Origin: Gordionus sp. m RMFG-2023
Lineage: Eukaryota > Nematomorpha > Gordioida > Chordodea > Parachordodidae
Length of the DNA stretch: 64,000 nucleotides
NCBI RefSeq assembly: GCF_954871325.1
Contig: NC_088775.1
Coordinates: 84,483,561-84,547,560 of the forward strand
Direction: 5' to 3'
Position numbers and translations under genes: made by a program. The stretch's first letter is position 1. Each line of letters starts with the position of its first letter. Shown here in pieces: positions 26,501-33,479 of this stretch. Under the pieces are notes generated by a model. That model did not search any database and was not told the DNA's origin. It was given only the letters and a program-made list of their open reading frames with translations.

Positions 26501-28160
26501 TTAAGTTATTTGCCTATTTATCAAAAATAATTTGTCACTTCAAGTAAAAGCATAAATAATGACTTATTTGATAACAAGATGCGTATAGGTGTTAGCATAC
26601 TCAGTTAGAAATCTGCAGATAACTAGTGCAAAATATTTTTTATGGGCCAAAACATTACTTTGCAAATCTTTTTAAAGCTTAGAAATAATTTAAAATATTC
26701 TGTCATAAATAATTTAATTTTGTCGCACAATAGAAAAAATTATTTTAGGTGCCAACACCAGTTTAGGATGGGTTGAAAAAACTTTACAAATTTTCATGGG
26801 TTGGTTAAGGACATACCATGCTGACCTCTACACACAAGATTAGTTACACCAATTTTATAACTGACATGAGTAGCTATCAGGTTTTGAAATTTGTTTAACC
26901 CACCTTAATGGCTAGTTTGACTCTTTATTTAAAACATATAATATGCAATATAAAGGGAAGTCTGTTCTCATTTTGCCTAATAAATATTAAAAATAAATTC
27001 ACCTGCTCATTATTTTAAAAATCCATTTTTAACCTGTTCACCACCCGCCAACTGTTAAACATATTTTAGAAAACCTGACCATACCAACCCAATATATGTG
27101 TGGGCTAAACCCAGTCCATTGCATATATCTAGCAGCCATAACCCAAAATAATAATTAAACATAATTAAAAAATTGCCAATATTAAACCATGAAATTTTTT
27201 TTCTGATCCATATATTTCTAAACAGATAAGAAAAGAGAAAATGTTTTAATTCTTTCCTAGTTCTTATTAGTATTAAAATTTTGTTGCATATTAAATTTAT
27301 TATGTTGAATAAACATATATAGTAAAGGCTTAAATTTATAAATAAAATATATTCATGTGGAAATGGAGATTTCATATAAAAATTGTAATCAGTGATATCA
27401 ATTAGTGCAACTTTGATTTTAACCATTTTCCTTTGAATTTTTATGGCAAAAAGATGTCATAAAACTATATATAACAGTAAAACAAGAAATTAAATACTTT
27501 TTTCACAATCCCATTTGTCAAAACCTTCATCATTAAAAAACCTCATATAAATCAACTCACTAATCATCTCTAACAATTATATTTTTCTAAATAACATGAT
27601 TGACCAACCCCCTTGCTATTTAATTAAACCCGGCCAGAAAACTAATTAAAGAATATATTCAGATATGATAATAAATATTAGTTTAAATGTCAAATTATTT
27701 AGAAACAAAAATGTCAATAAGGGGTTCACAAATAAACTGACCAAGTTTCATTTGTAACATTTTATTTATGAAAAGAGCAATCCTAATTGTGAGGTAACAT
27801 TTCAATTAATAGATATTTTAAAATAATTATAGCAATATTAATAATTATTTTTTAATAATGAAATTTCCAAAAAAAAGTAGTAAATAAAATAAATAATAAA
27901 ACATTAAATAGATGGCGCTATATCTAAAAAATGGCGGTAAAGCTCACGCAAATTTTAAACGTGAAATATTTCTACATATAGAAGAGTTTGGAATATATTA
28001 AACTTACACTTTCTTCCTCTTTTTCCATTCCTGATGGAATAGGAGCCACCGATCTGGGACCCTGAGAAAAATCAGAGATTTTTGAAAAGTCTTCATACCG
28101 GTATATACAGATTGCTTTATTAACGTCAAGTTGGCGGGCCCTAAATGATAATTTGCTCAT
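1..28160 (-). CDS. EPC1: Enhancer of polycomb homologue (EPC), 13 exons, 3' end beyond left edge
   Basis: Scaffold subunit of the nuclear NuA4/TIP60 histone acetyltransferase complex; in this family the N-terminal EPcA region holds the MYST acetyltransferase, ING and EAF6 subunits together. Exons on the minus strand: 28160-28008, 15473-15326, 10840-10680, 10233-10138, 8952-8698, 8451-8384, 8201-8121, 7665-7500, 7406-7132, 7037-6662, 3763-3519, 3313-3059 and 2546-<1. All junctions are GT-AG and the reading phase is consistent throughout, giving 4,825 coding bases (about 1,608 codons) without a stop. The start MSKLSFRARQLD, the MEKEEES motif, the block around YDLDNEDE, EEAKLLCKEDES, NPYIAFRRRAERMQTRK and the later ARRARHGRLVFDRR all align with animal EPC1/EPC2. 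Vertebrate EPC proteins are about 800 residues, so this one is at least twice as long, mostly through an Asn/Ser-rich tail. EPC1 versus EPC2 cannot be decided; an invertebrate would have a single Epc. Confidence 0.93.
2607..2950. mobile_element. MITE in EPC intron 12
   Basis: About 340 bp with imperfect inverted ends: the left end reads TTGAATAATCGGCTTAGCC and the right end, reversed, TTGGGTAATGGCCGATTT. Subterminal GGCTTAGCC/GGCTAAGCC words recur on both sides. Flanked by ATATAG on both sides (AGATATAG/AAATATAG), consistent with a hAT-type target duplication. No coding capacity. Confidence 0.6.
3059..3313 (-). CDS. EPC1: EPC exon 12
   Basis: Acceptor CCCTTTTAG; completes Arg and continues LVFDRRLRLSLEKVEENV, matching the family RVLLDRAHSD region, then a Ser/His-rich stretch. 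It ends two bases into a Gly codon at donor GTAATA. Confidence 0.87.
3519..3763 (-). CDS. EPC1: EPC exon 11
   Basis: Acceptor GATAG, 81 codons, with NRTYKLSILPVARRARHGR at the end. In EPC1/2 the equivalent is RYRYCLTTLTVP...ARRRVGRGGR. It ends with a split Arg codon AG|G at donor GTGATT. Confidence 0.88.
5082..6414 (+). mobile_element. Internally deleted BED-type hAT transposon in EPC intron 10
   Basis: Inverted ends CAGAGTTGTTAAA and TTTAACAACTCTG, with 8-bp flanks GGAAAATG and GAAAAATG (7 of 8 match) as target duplication. Both subterminal regions carry GTAGC/GCGCTAC words, including three GTAGCGCGCTAC-like palindromes on the right. It contains pieces of one transposase in the plus direction, opposite to the host gene. 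Confidence 0.85.
5330..6153 (+). pseudogene. Remnant hAT transposase with BED zinc finger and dimerisation end
   Basis: Pieces in order: an acidic start MDIQILESDSDMEDS; a BED finger half CLKCKKNISSNQSSSYNL; an apparent intron; DFIIDTVQPLSLVDN; VCSTADSWTHNRR, matching the family TAD-W motif; and the C-terminal dimerisation region SASVERLFSKAKLILSDRRS. Most of the catalytic core is missing (large internal deletion between about 5,810 and 6,020), and stops interrupt the frames, for example after the DRRS motif. It could be mobilised only in trans. Confidence 0.82.
6662..7037 (-). CDS. EPC1: EPC exon 10 (lineage-specific, charged)
   Basis: Acceptor TTTAACAG; open for 125 codons: a basic start (NKGRKRFKK), then a Lys/Leu-rich helical part (RLERALRLEDDKRARVVKLD). 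I recognise no family motif. Donor GTTTGA in phase 0 joins exon 11 in frame. Reading straight through the donor gives an immediate TGA stop, so this could also act as an alternative last exon making a short EPC form. Confidence 0.68.
7132..7406 (-). CDS. EPC1: EPC exon 9 (basic, His/Gly-rich linker)
   Basis: Acceptor TTATCAG, then KRLSSPKREARPK, which resembles the PKRKYEKKPK basic stretch of EPC. It has poor conservation afterwards, with a run of four Tyr and five Gly. It ends ...EFTTS with a split codon at donor GTATAT. Phase agrees with both neighbours, though the linker itself carries little recognisable homology. Confidence 0.8.
7500..7665 (-). CDS. EPC1: EPC exon 8
   Basis: Starts by completing Arg, then YQMQDFTGEIFKEAKKGI, matching the family RYNLGDYNGEIM. 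The remainder is a Ser-rich linker ending at Lys with donor GTGCCT, phase 0. Length is 166 bp. Confidence 0.88.
8121..8201 (-). CDS. EPC1: EPC exon 7
   Basis: 81 bp encoding KLFDLVKKREALKCQLIQIV and then SQTFKS, corresponding to the family helix ILEMIKRREKSKRELLHLT. It starts after ATCAAG and ends with a split Arg codon (AG|A) at donor GTACAA. Confidence 0.91.
8384..8451 (-). CDS. EPC1: EPC exon 6
   Basis: A short 68-bp exon after acceptor TTTCAG, encoding NRKNDEYSYEKMLKLKRDLL (family NRKNDEASYEKMLKLRRDLS). The donor is GTAAAT after GGGCAAT. The split codon AT|A with exon 7 gives LLRAIKLFDLV, which restores the family alignment RAVTILEMI. Confidence 0.92.
8698..8952 (-). CDS. EPC1: EPC exon 5
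   Basis: Eighty-five codons. It opens GSHLTPRVLTDKK (family GPSLIPSVKQEK), passes through a lineage-specific Ser/Asn-rich insert, and ends NPYIAFRRRAERMQTRK, one of the best conserved EPC motifs. Donor GTTTGT; phase 0 at both ends. Confidence 0.94.
8953..10137 (-). other. EPC intron 4
   Basis: 1,185 bp of AT-rich sequence without coding signal. The only recognisable item is a CCCGTCAAGA-type repeat copy at about 9,238-9,310. Confidence 0.7.
9238..9310 (-). repeat. CCCGTCAAGA-family repeat end
   Basis: Contains ATCATCGAATAAAGGAGAAAAT followed by AATCTTGACGGGCAATGGGCTGGTA. The same word pair occurs near 11,695-11,818, 14,548-14,620 and 43,938-44,325. The family is probably a non-autonomous element terminus. 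Confidence 0.5.
10138..10233 (-). CDS. EPC1: EPC exon 4
   Basis: Thirty-two codons including YEEAKLLCKEDESVLQIIYQ and YWHKKRILK, matching the family stretch QEAKLLLKEDDELIREVYEYW. Flanked by acceptor ACATAG and donor GTATATG, phase 0 at both ends. Confidence 0.93.
10680..10840 (-). CDS. EPC1: EPC exon 3
   Basis: The first two bases complete a proline codon, giving IHVQ-P-FDIED, then PEYDLDNEDETWLENV and MVLERLMDNFEKASGHQ. Family EPC proteins read PDYDLDSEDEVFV and MIDRLEKGSGQQ at this place. It ends in phase 0 at donor GTGTGA. This is part of the acetyltransferase-binding EPcA region. Confidence 0.93.
11695..11818 (+). repeat. CCCGTCAAGA-family repeat, left of the Helitron palindrome
   Basis: Starts GCCCGTCAAGATGATAG and continues with TCTCCTTTATT and TTATCTATCATCAAAG words seen in the 44 kb copy. 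It lies just outside the left arm of the inverted Helitron pair and is inverted relative to the copy at 14,548-14,620. Confidence 0.5.
11883..13430 (+). pseudogene. Helitron Rep/helicase N-terminal fragment, plus copy
   Basis: Frame-shifting pieces carry typical Helitron landmarks in order: DSLNFSLEK (end of the Cys-rich start), HIRSYNSALALGAQ, GPYCLEFMGK, DLDPMVYPLLFPFGD, the Helitron-like N block ICFITFTCNPNW..EI, KGGLPHAHILIIL (rolling-circle replication His-containing region), HGPCGTVNPKSPCIKNGICN, and GEILA/RRDTGM at the end. The family protein exceeds 1,000 residues; everything after this point, including the helicase, is missing. Several stops and frameshifts make it non-functional. 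Confidence 0.85.
13432..14322 (-). pseudogene. Helitron N-terminal fragment, inverted copy
   Basis: The reverse complement of the plus copy's first 1 kb: it encodes, in pieces, the Cys-containing start before DSLNFTLEK, the segment equivalent to the plus copy's DLDPMVYPLLFPFGD and the DEY/LMDYL region. It stops where the Rep domain should begin. The copy keeps some bases the plus copy has lost (for example AGTGTGAAATGTG encoding Cys residues near 14,255) and lacks others (the ASLGA/HIRSYNSAL section), so they are independent decayed copies. Confidence 0.75.
14548..14620 (-). repeat. CCCGTCAAGA-family repeat, right of the Helitron palindrome
   Basis: Reads TCAATCATCGAATGAAAATATTCTG then TTATTCTTGACGGGCTCTCAGCTAGTA. 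It is the inverted partner of the copy at 11,695. Confidence 0.5.
15326..15473 (-). CDS. EPC1: EPC exon 2
   Basis: Acceptor TTTAG precedes codons EYHLQQAIQNQK, which continue the exon 1 end EEES exactly as in the family (EEES-EHHLQRAI). It carries the GNFPLPKQFIHVQ motif (family GEFKMPKQLIHIQ) and ends one base into a codon at donor GTACGT. Length is 148 bp. Confidence 0.93.
15474..19562 (-). other. EPC intron 1, exon-2-proximal part
   Basis: About 4 kb of AT-rich sequence with no coding exon recognised on either strand. It holds a 14-base C run near 15,871, a tRNA B-box-like stretch near 16,750, a cluster of GATTTTTAAAAA words at 18,461-18,535, and a CGCGAATTCGCACTAACTGTGAA half-site at 19,088-19,118 shared with the MITE at 35.9 kb. 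Confidence 0.6.
20300..20990 (-). pseudogene. hAT transposase fragment
   Basis: Minus-strand pieces read KSSKHKSVQGIL..AKQKYSSKI and VAEMVNTYHAVQHSESYS (the N-terminal part typical of hAT proteins with an SKKH-type linker after a zinc finger), then AINNVLGYKS and YAILTDASNKEISKHFPY, matching the hAT TDASN catalytic-core motif. Multiple stops and missing sections; no intact frame. Confidence 0.65.
21239..21664. repeat. 25-bp minisatellite, about 17 copies
   Basis: The unit GTTGGCTATTTTATTTTGAAAAATA repeats head to tail with minor changes. Central units are nearly identical, while outer ones have single-base differences and length changes. It lies between the transposase and the right end of the 19,671-21,861 hAT. 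Confidence 0.9.
22255..22380 (+). pseudogene. hAT dimerisation-domain remnant of the older element
   Basis: The plus frame reads ILAVPTTQVSVERSFSTIF, the conserved hAT C-terminal dimerisation start (VSVERSFS). The following residues are broken by a stop and a frame change. The rest of this transposase was not recognised. Confidence 0.6.
22648..22806. mobile_element. Short MITE related to the 52.2 kb copy
   Basis: Left part GCCGTCACCCTTTACAATCTTGGGCTC and repeated TTTTCAAAATTACCTT match the element at 52,212-52,425. The right end is degenerate (TTTAGTGTAGTGATAGG). Confidence 0.5.
22807..25394 (-). other. EPC intron 1, middle part
   Basis: No gene recognised. 24,620-25,100 contains scattered GGCCTGG/GGCCCAA words like the subterminal repeats of decayed hAT elements elsewhere in the window, but no pair of ends could be defined. 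Confidence 0.5.
25395..26097. mobile_element. MITE, AGGG(A/G)TGTACCGATA family, copy 1
   Basis: Left end AGGGATGTACCAATATTTTA, right end TATCGGTACACCCCT. Inner subterminal ATCGGATCGGGCCGATATTT is mirrored by GATCGGTTTTCGGCCGATATC. The interior shares long stretches with copy 2 (for example TAATAAACATTCTGC and CTAAAAAGAAATCTTCGATA). Ends suggest a hAT relative; no coding capacity. Confidence 0.8.
26098..28007 (-). other. EPC intron 1, exon-1-proximal part
   Basis: No coding exon seen. About 26,890-27,131 resembles the repeat at 63,231-63,630 (shared AATATGCAATAT, TCTGTTCTCATTTTGCCTAATAAATATTAAA-type stretch, and a TTTTAGAAAAC..GACCAT core). Confidence 0.5.
28008..28160 (-). CDS. EPC1: EPC exon 1 (start codon, EPcA N-terminus)
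   Basis: Encodes 51 residues from ATG at 28160, beginning MSKLSFRARQLDVNK and ending MEKEEES. The opening SKLSFRAR and the PSGMEKEEES segment are the signature start of the EPcA domain. It ends at a textbook GTAAGT donor in phase 0. The next exon is 12.5 kb away. Confidence 0.95.
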
Positions 28161-29058
28161 AATCCTTTCCGCAAGATGCTAGAAAGATATTAGGAATTTA
28201 GGATTGTTGGATTATTTGGTTTTACATAATGTCAATTTTATATTGAATTTTTTTTTTGTTGATAAACGAAGTTATCATGCATGATAAGTACATATATTGT
28301 ATGCTGAGGTACAGTGTCTATTCATTAATTTTAGCGAAATTTTAAACGTATGATCAATTTATTTTACGAATTTACAAAATTGTATTTTCCATTTTTTCAA
28401 TATGGCTGTTTTCCCCTATTTAATCGTCTACCATTACAATAAACACTGAATAATTTCCAATGATATTATTTGTTTACCATTTATACAACAAAATAAACTT
28501 GATCGACGTGAAAATTTTAATTTCCAAATTAACTATTTTTATAGAATAAATAATAAATATATTAAATTATAAAATTTCATAATGTTTTGTATGAAATATC
28601 AACAAAATATAAAATATATATTTAATATATTGTTTAAATTAACATAACAATTTTAATATAATCTAATATTTTATTATGTTAGTTAAAGATAAATATTTAT
28701 GATAGAAAAATACTTATTATTCATTATAACAAAATGAAAACCAGGATATTTAGGGAGGAAGCTCTAGGATTGTTTAAAATTTAAAATAATTTTATAAAGA
28801 AGTAAATATTTTTAAAACGAAATGTATAAGAATAAATTTGATAAGTTTTTTATCGTTTATTCTCATATTTTTTTTTCCAAACAAGTGGTATAGGAGGGGA
28901 TTTAAGGACAAACACGCCCTCCATAGAAAATATGATTAGATAAAATTTTGACTTTCATAAAACTCTAATATTGATGGAAGAAAAGTAGTTTTCATATCTT
29001 TAAATTTCCTCCTAATTTTCTATTTCCACAAATGATCTAAAAAATTTATTGTTCTATT
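28161..29058 (-). other. Upstream flank of EPC
   Basis: About 900 bp before the EPC start codon, extremely AT-rich. It presumably holds the 5' UTR and promoter, but no TATA box, splice leader site or other specific signal can be singled out. Confidence 0.4.
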
Positions 29059-29306
29059 CAGGCGCGTACGCAGGAATTTGGTCTGGGGGGGGGGGGGGAT
29101 TTTTTTAAGAAATATTATTGTTTTTTAAAAATATCAAGCATAAATTTATTAGGACTAATAACTATTCCTAATACACAATTTTAAATTAATGTGAATTATA
29201 AAAAAATTATATGTAAAGAATCACTTAAATGACCTAAAATAGAAATTTGAATTTTTTGAGCCTTTACACAAAAAGTTTCTTAGGAATAATTTTGTATGTT
29301 ATATAT

Positions 29307-30700
29307 TTACAATGTAAAATCCAATATTCGTTGGGATTGAGCTAATTTTTCAATTATCTCATCCTTACTTGTCGTCAAATGCCTATGAATATTCAAAAGA
29401 TCCAAACCTTTCAATCTACTTTCACATGTTGTACTTCTTGGTATGTTTTTCATAGACCTGCAGACCCGGCCTCTGGGCCGGACAGTGACTAGAATTTTTA
29501 AAAAAACACCCAAGCCGGGCCTGAATTATTTTTTAAATAACACCCAGGCCGGGTTGTATTTTTTAAAACAGCCTATATTTGAAATCGTTATTATTAGCTA
29601 TAAAAATCAAAAAATATAATTTATTAAAATCCGGGCCGGGCCTGAAAATTTTATTTTAAAAAAAGCCGGGCCGAGCCTGAAAATTTTATTTTAAAAAAAG
29701 CCGGGCCGAGCCTGAAAATTTTAAAAAAAGAAGCCGAGCCGGGCCTAAAAAAAGCCGGGCCGAGCCTGAAAATTTTTTGAAAAAACCCCAGGCCGGGCCG
29801 TAAAAAATCTTTAAAAAAAATCCGGGCCGTGCCCTGCAATTGGTACTTCTGCAAGCCTCTGTTATTCTTCTTAAAAAAGAGAGTATTCTCTCATTAGTTT
29901 ACTAATGGGAAGCGTTTAAAACCCTTTTAATACATTGGAAATTTAATCTAAAATATGTTTGAAATAATGCAGAGCATCCATAGCAATTTTTGGGACTATT
30001 TCAACTATAGTTAATCTTATAAACATAGTTATTCAGCTAGTAAGGCATCATAAGATACTTTAACATCTTCATAATAAAAATCTAACAAATATTTTTTTTT
30101 CTATCACCATCTGAAATAAATTGAGAAGGCCTTTGTGGAAGTAATATTTGCAGATATAAGTAGTGCATGATGAATTAAAAATTCATTTATTTGGGTTATA
30201 AATGTATCTGCATCTAAGATATACTCTTCTACTGATCCTATATTAATGTTTTAACGATGAGCTTGCCTTGCTACAAGTCGAGGGAGACAAATATTAAACA
30301 CGTATAGCTCTGCTTTTGACTCAACAGTAAAATATAAAATTCTTCATCAACATTAGCCCTAATTTTCTTGAGTTCTGATAAATGCTCTCAGCTATTCTGA
30401 CCTTCTTAATCAAATCAATGTCATGTTTTTGAAAAGTAATATTTAAAATAGTTGTATAATTAAATAATACATTCTAATGAGAAATAAAATTTGGAATAAG
30501 CATTTTATCCAATAATTTTCTTGCTTCTGAGGAAATATTTCTTTTAGGTCATTGTGATATTTCAGTAATAGCAAATAATTGGCTCTTCTAACTCCTTAAG
30601 CTGTTACTGCTTGATGGAAGAGGCTCTATCTCGTTGGACAAGGTTGCAATTTCTTTTTCCCTTTTGGACCAGAAGTTTCAGAAATAATTATTATTTGACT
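29307..30700 (-). pseudogene. hAT (ZMYM1-like/DUF4371) transposase remnant
   Basis: The minus strand ends with DLLNIHRHLT..DEIIEKLAQSQR and a stop, the same C-terminus as the 62.5 kb copy. Further right, degenerate pieces of the body are recognisable by alignment to the other copies (the tract equivalent to CPTRWSLRHQAV at about 30,610-30,650). The N-terminal half, including the zinc finger and the TTDIAG core, is deleted. Confidence 0.75.
29451..29861. mobile_element. GC-rich insertion inside the 29 kb hAT copy
   Basis: It interrupts the alignment to the other copies between the C-terminal TTCESRL region and the NERTFSSLRR region. Ends CATAGACCTGCAG and CTGCAAGCCTCTG are rough inverted repeats. 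The interior has several AAGCCGGGCCGAGCCTGAAAATTT-like tandem units separated by A/T runs. Probably a hAT-related MITE built from subterminal repeats. Confidence 0.6.
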
Positions 30701-30975
30701 AGAAATTTGAAAATGGTAGATAAATATTACGCCACTAAAATTTTTAAAATAATAACTAAATATTACGCCGGAAAACTTGAAATCGAAATTGATTGATAAA
30801 ATAACTTATGAATGTGATAATAAATGTAATAAAATATATATTTAATATGAGATATGAATAAATATTAATAAATATAAATTAATATAAACAATAATATTTT
30901 TGAAAAATATATCCGGCATCTGCATTTTTTGGCTTTGGGGGAGGATTTGCCCCCCCCCCGCTGCGTACTCCAATG

Positions 30976-33195
30976 GTTCTATTAATAAAGTACTTTAAAA
31001 AATTAAAGGCACGAATAAGTAATATTATAGCCTCATTTTATAATTATAATAAATTTTTATCTTTAAAAGAAAAATTTATTATAAAATATAAAAAATATTT
31101 GAAAAATAGACATCTAACCATTTCTATTTCTAAGTCTAAAATGCACGTATTAATATTTAACAATCACTGAATCTTAGATAGTGCTTGAGTGCAGAACAAA
31201 ACATTTACATTGTAATCGTTTTTAATTTCATCGTAACCAATCTATCTTATTATAATATAAGAGATAAGAGCTATCAGCTTTTTACAAAAGGAATGATATA
31301 AATTTCTTAGTATTTCGCTACCATACCTCCTCTAAATTTATATATTCTATGATAAGTCAATATAATATGCTTATATTCTCGAATAAACAGAATATTAAGC
31401 ATAAATATAGTCAACTCAAATGCTTAACCCTTATACCCAATAAAAAATCCTAAAATTGTTCCAAATATTAAAAAAATTAGAAAGATATTTTTAAAATGTT
31501 CGTCCTTTGATTTTATATTTTCAGAATTAAGATGCCCAACTCAAATTGAATATTAAATTAATTGGAGAATAAGCTAAACTTTTTGCATCTCAAAAATTAG
31601 CGCAAAAATGAATATATATTGATTTTAAACAACCCACATTCCATGTATTGTATTAGGTTTTATTTTCTTTTCATGTGTAGAACCATCTAAGAAAATATTA
31701 TTTATAAATTGATTATATACCCTTTTTCATATAATATAATATCATCCGATTTTGCACCATTTTGTTTTTGTTTAAGGCGAAATGAGAAAATTGTAATAAT
31801 AAAATAAATATGACAGATGGAAAATAATATTTATTTACAATAAAATCTAAATATAGGAAAATAACTACAATTATTTAAAAATTAGATACTAATTTTTCAA
31901 AAAAAAGGGTGCATATCCCCTTTTCAAATTTTAATTTTGAAAAATGGGGTACATTCTACGTGGTTGGTTTGGTATTGAATCATTTTCCATTTAGTTTTTT
32001 CATAATTCTAAAATAAATGGAGGAAAATAAATGTTTCAAGTTTTTATATATACTCTCCCCTCATATATTAAAATTTATTTTTTAAATATTTATTAGAAAA
32101 ATTATATGGCAGACAAAATATCATTTGGAAAATTAAATATTATTTATCAGAACATTATTTTTTTAGAGAAATAAATACAAGGAAATAAACATCACTATAT
32201 ACACCGCAATATATACAAGATTAACAATGAGGCACTTCAAATTTTTTGAGAACTAGAGCTTAAATCAGTTTAACGCCAGCGGATAACATTTTCAATTTAT
32301 CAATATTCTAAACTCTTTGTGCAACATAATTTTTATGAGTAAGCCCAACTTTTTGGCAAACACCAATGTTATTGATATTATAGCTGATATTATCGAGACT
32401 CATTATCAATTTTGACCAGGGTTTAGTATAGTTGTAAATAATTTTGATTGGTAACACATTAAATATAATAAAAATTTTCTGATATGTGAAGGGTAAAATC
32501 ACATGAAGATATTATATAACCAATTATTATTTATATCATGATAAAATAATATACTAGTTTGATCTCTATTTATACGTCAATAATAAGCAACGATGTAAAA
32601 TTCCAGGAAATTTTGAACTACATTTAAGTATTGATTATATTAGGGATTTCCCGGAAATTTTATAGAATTTTGGGAACTTGTTAATCCCAAATTAGCTAAT
32701 GATAAAAAATAGGAAATATTTTCTAAAACCCTTAAATAATCTTATAAAATGTATATTATAATAAGCTTAAAAAAACTCGAAAAGGAACCCATGACAAAGG
32801 CTAAATTTAATTTTTGATTCACTTTAAATACTTAAATGACAATTATTCTACTATTATGTAATTGTGCTATATATTGAGCCCTACAGATTAAATTAGGCTA
32901 AATCTGAGCTCGGGTCAAAAATTTTTAAATGAATTTGGCCAGGTAGAAATTTTAATTTGATTTACTATTTGTTATAAAAAATATTTATTTCCTCCTTTTT
33001 CTTATATTATATTGCCTATATAAAATCTTCACATATCGAAAAATAAAATAAATTTATTCGTAAGGTTACGAATAATGTTATTCGAATAAATAATATATTA
33101 TATTATACTATGATCTCGTGCATCATTAATTTTAAAATTAAAAAATATATGAAGGAATTAATATTTTAAAATAAGTTTGGTACAATCGTTTTGTT
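30976..33195. other. Intergenic, no gene recognised
   Basis: AT-rich sequence without convincing coding or repeat structure. Confidence 0.5.
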
Positions 33196-33416
33196 AGGAA
33201 GAAAGGAAGGAAGGAAAGAAGGAAGGAAGGTAGGAAGGTAGGAAGGAAGGAAGGAAGGAAGGAAGGTAAGGAAGGAAGGAAGGAAGGAAGGAAGGAAGGA
33301 AGGAAGGAAGGAAGGAAGGAAGGAAGGAAGGAAGGAAGGAAGGAAGGAAGGAAGGAAGGAAGGAAGGAAGGAAGGAAGGAAGGAAGGAAGGAAGGAAGGA
33401 AGGAAGGAAGGAAGGT
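33196..33416. repeat. (AAGG)n microsatellite, about 220 bp
   Basis: A run of GGAA units with a few T interruptions near its ends. Immediately to the right, AAATCCTGGCTACGCCACTG looks like the end of a common hAT-type element (CAGTGGCGTAGCCAGGATT reversed), so the array may sit inside one. Apparent Phe-Leu-Pro-Ser reading frames on the minus strand are only the repeat. Confidence 0.95.
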
Positions 33417-33479
33417 AGGGGGAGGAACCCATAATGATCTCCCTCCCCACTTGGATAAATCCTGGCTACGCCACTGCTA

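Larger units (their letters stand above)
29059..30975 (-). mobile_element. Deleted hAT copy of the poly-G family, exact 8-bp target duplication
   Basis: Ends CAGGCGCGTACGCAGGAATTT and, reversed, CATTGGAGTACGCAGCGGGGG; flanked by GTTCTATT on both sides (29,051-29,058 and 30,976-30,983). A G run follows the left end and a C run precedes the right end. It belongs to the same family as the two nested copies at 56.8-63.2 kb, but is internally deleted and itself hit by a small GC-rich insertion. Confidence 0.92.

Noticed and set aside
27055-27426. Minus-strand 123-codon open frame in EPC intron 1
   Set aside because: Very hydrophobic Ile/Asn/Leu composition from AT-rich sequence and partly overlapping a repeat relative; no homology recognised.
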